DNA from: Methanobacteriota archaeon
GTDB lineage: Archaea; Halobacteriota; Methanosarcinia; Methanosarcinales; Methanosarcinaceae
Reading direction: 5' to 3'
DNA: 5,723 bases
NCBI GenBank assembly: GCA_030837265.1
Contig: JAUPKV010000085.1
Coordinates: 1-5,723 of the forward strand
Both the position numbers and the translations under genes were made by a program. Positions 5,073-5,723 of the stretch are shown piece by piece. The stretch's first letter is position 1, and each line of letters begins with the position of its first letter. The notes under the pieces are model-generated. The model had not been told where the DNA came from and did not search any database. It worked only from the letters and a program-made list of their open reading frames with translations.

Positions 5073-5723
5073 ATGATCCCCTTTTCAGGTGCCGCAAAAA
5101 TAGCACTCGGAAGCATTAGAAGTGCCAAACTTCGTTCAACCCTTACAGTGTTAGGGATTGTCATAGGAGTTGCAGCCGTAATTGCAAACGTGTCCCTTGG
5201 AGCAAGTTTCAGCCAGTACTTTGCAAATGAAGTAAATAATCTGGGATCAAATTTCATATACGTACAGGGGATGCAGCCCAAGCTCTTTTACGATAACGAG
5301 ATGAAAATAGTTGAGAATACCCCCGGGATATCTGAGATCTCGCCTTTAAAAGCACAGACTGCAGAAGTTACTTACATGTCCCAGACAAAGAACATTATGG
5401 TAAGCGGGGTTGGAAAAGACTATGACAAAGTGGCAAATACAAATCTCCAGACGGGTACTTTCCTTAATGAAAATGATGGTTACGTAGCGGTTATAGGATA
5501 TAAGGTTGCAGATGAGAAGTTTGATCGGAATATCTCGATTCGAAACTCCATAAATATAACTTTCAAAGTTGGGGAAAACGAAAAGGTGTCAAAAACTTTT
5601 AGGGTTAAAGCTATTATTAAAAATCCGGAAAATAAAGTTATCCAGGCTTATGACGATAACATTGCTGTCCTGATCCCGATTGACATAATGAACGAAATTC
5701 TTGGTGAAAAAGACTATGGTGGA
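5073..5723 (+). CDS. MacB-type ABC transporter permease, 3' end beyond the window
   Basis: The frame is open from the ATG at 5073 to the edge of the window, 217 codons with no stop. The N-terminus (AAKIALGSIRSAKLRSTLTV) and first membrane helix (about residues 23-44, rich in Gly, Val and Ile) match the FtsX/MacB-type permease start. The following SLGASFSQYFANEVNNLGSN stretch and the extracytoplasmic region, with YVAVIGYKVADEKF (about 136-149) and DDNIAVLIPIDIMNEILG near the end, match the MacB periplasmic core domain. Full-length relatives have about 400 residues, with three more membrane helices near the C-terminus, so roughly half is present. Such permeases pair with a LolD/MacB-type ATPase, often encoded next door, and move peptides, lipids or drugs or act mechanically on the envelope. 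The substrate here is unknown. An opposite-strand frame at 5027-5281 is a shadow of this gene. Confidence 0.9.
   Translation, partial: MIPFSGAAKIALGSIRSAKLRSTLTVLGIVIGVAAVIANVSLGASFSQYFANEVNNLGSNFIYVQGMQPKLFYDNEMKIVENTPGISEISPLKAQTAEVTYMSQTKNIMVSGVGKDYDKVANTNLQTGTFLNENDGYVAVIGYKVADEKFDRNISIRNSINITFKVGENEKVSKTFRVKAIIKNPENKVIQAYDDNIAVLIPIDIMNEILGEKDYGG

Overview
The window most likely comes from a methanogenic archaeon of the Methanosarcinales, probably Methanosarcina or a close relative. The kinase gene is of the archaeal AK6/Fap7 type. Start sites carry GGAGG-like ribosome binding sites, and TATA-like boxes lie at archaeal promoter distances. Genes of moderate GC are separated by long, very AT-rich spacers. 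The genus is inferred from protein style and base composition, not from a marker gene. The first 18 bases are Illumina adapter, so the left edge is the end of a draft contig.

Layout, left to right. A minus-strand gene for a short membrane-anchored protein of unknown function (275 down to the contig end) has its stop codon completed by an adapter base. A divergent spacer of about 290 bases follows and is rich in inverted repeats. A plus-strand gene then encodes a 700-residue thioredoxin-fold DUF255 (YyaL/SPATA20) protein; its best start is TTG at 570. Fifty-two bases later a small plus-strand gene with a near-perfect ribosome binding site encodes a 76-residue cytochrome b5-like heme protein. 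The two may form a redox-themed operon. A spacer with a 13-bp hairpin, a TATA-like box and a T7 tract leads to an AK6-type adenylate kinase gene (3069-3641), which has no ribosome binding site and may be leaderless.

The kinase gene converges on a minus-strand gene (4173-3766) for a small secreted protein with 12 cysteines and one cadherin-like/Big_9-type immunoglobulin-fold domain. Between the two 3' ends is a compact element predicted to fold as a three-way junction. Upstream of the secreted-protein gene, an 18/20 direct repeat with a 43-bp period overlaps the best TATA box. About 600 bases of AT-rich DNA without a convincing gene follow. A dyad enclosing a TATA box then precedes a MacB-type ABC transporter permease that runs off the right edge in an open frame (5073 to the end).

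The genes do not form one obvious pathway: two are redox related, one concerns nucleotides or ribosome maturation, and two act at the cell surface. I see no CRISPR array, transposase, toxin-antitoxin pair, tRNA or rRNA, and no clear new defence or mobile system. The items most worth checking are the three-way-junction element, the cysteine-rich secreted protein with its repeat-bearing promoter, the DUF255-cytochrome b5 pair, and the dyads overlapping several promoters.
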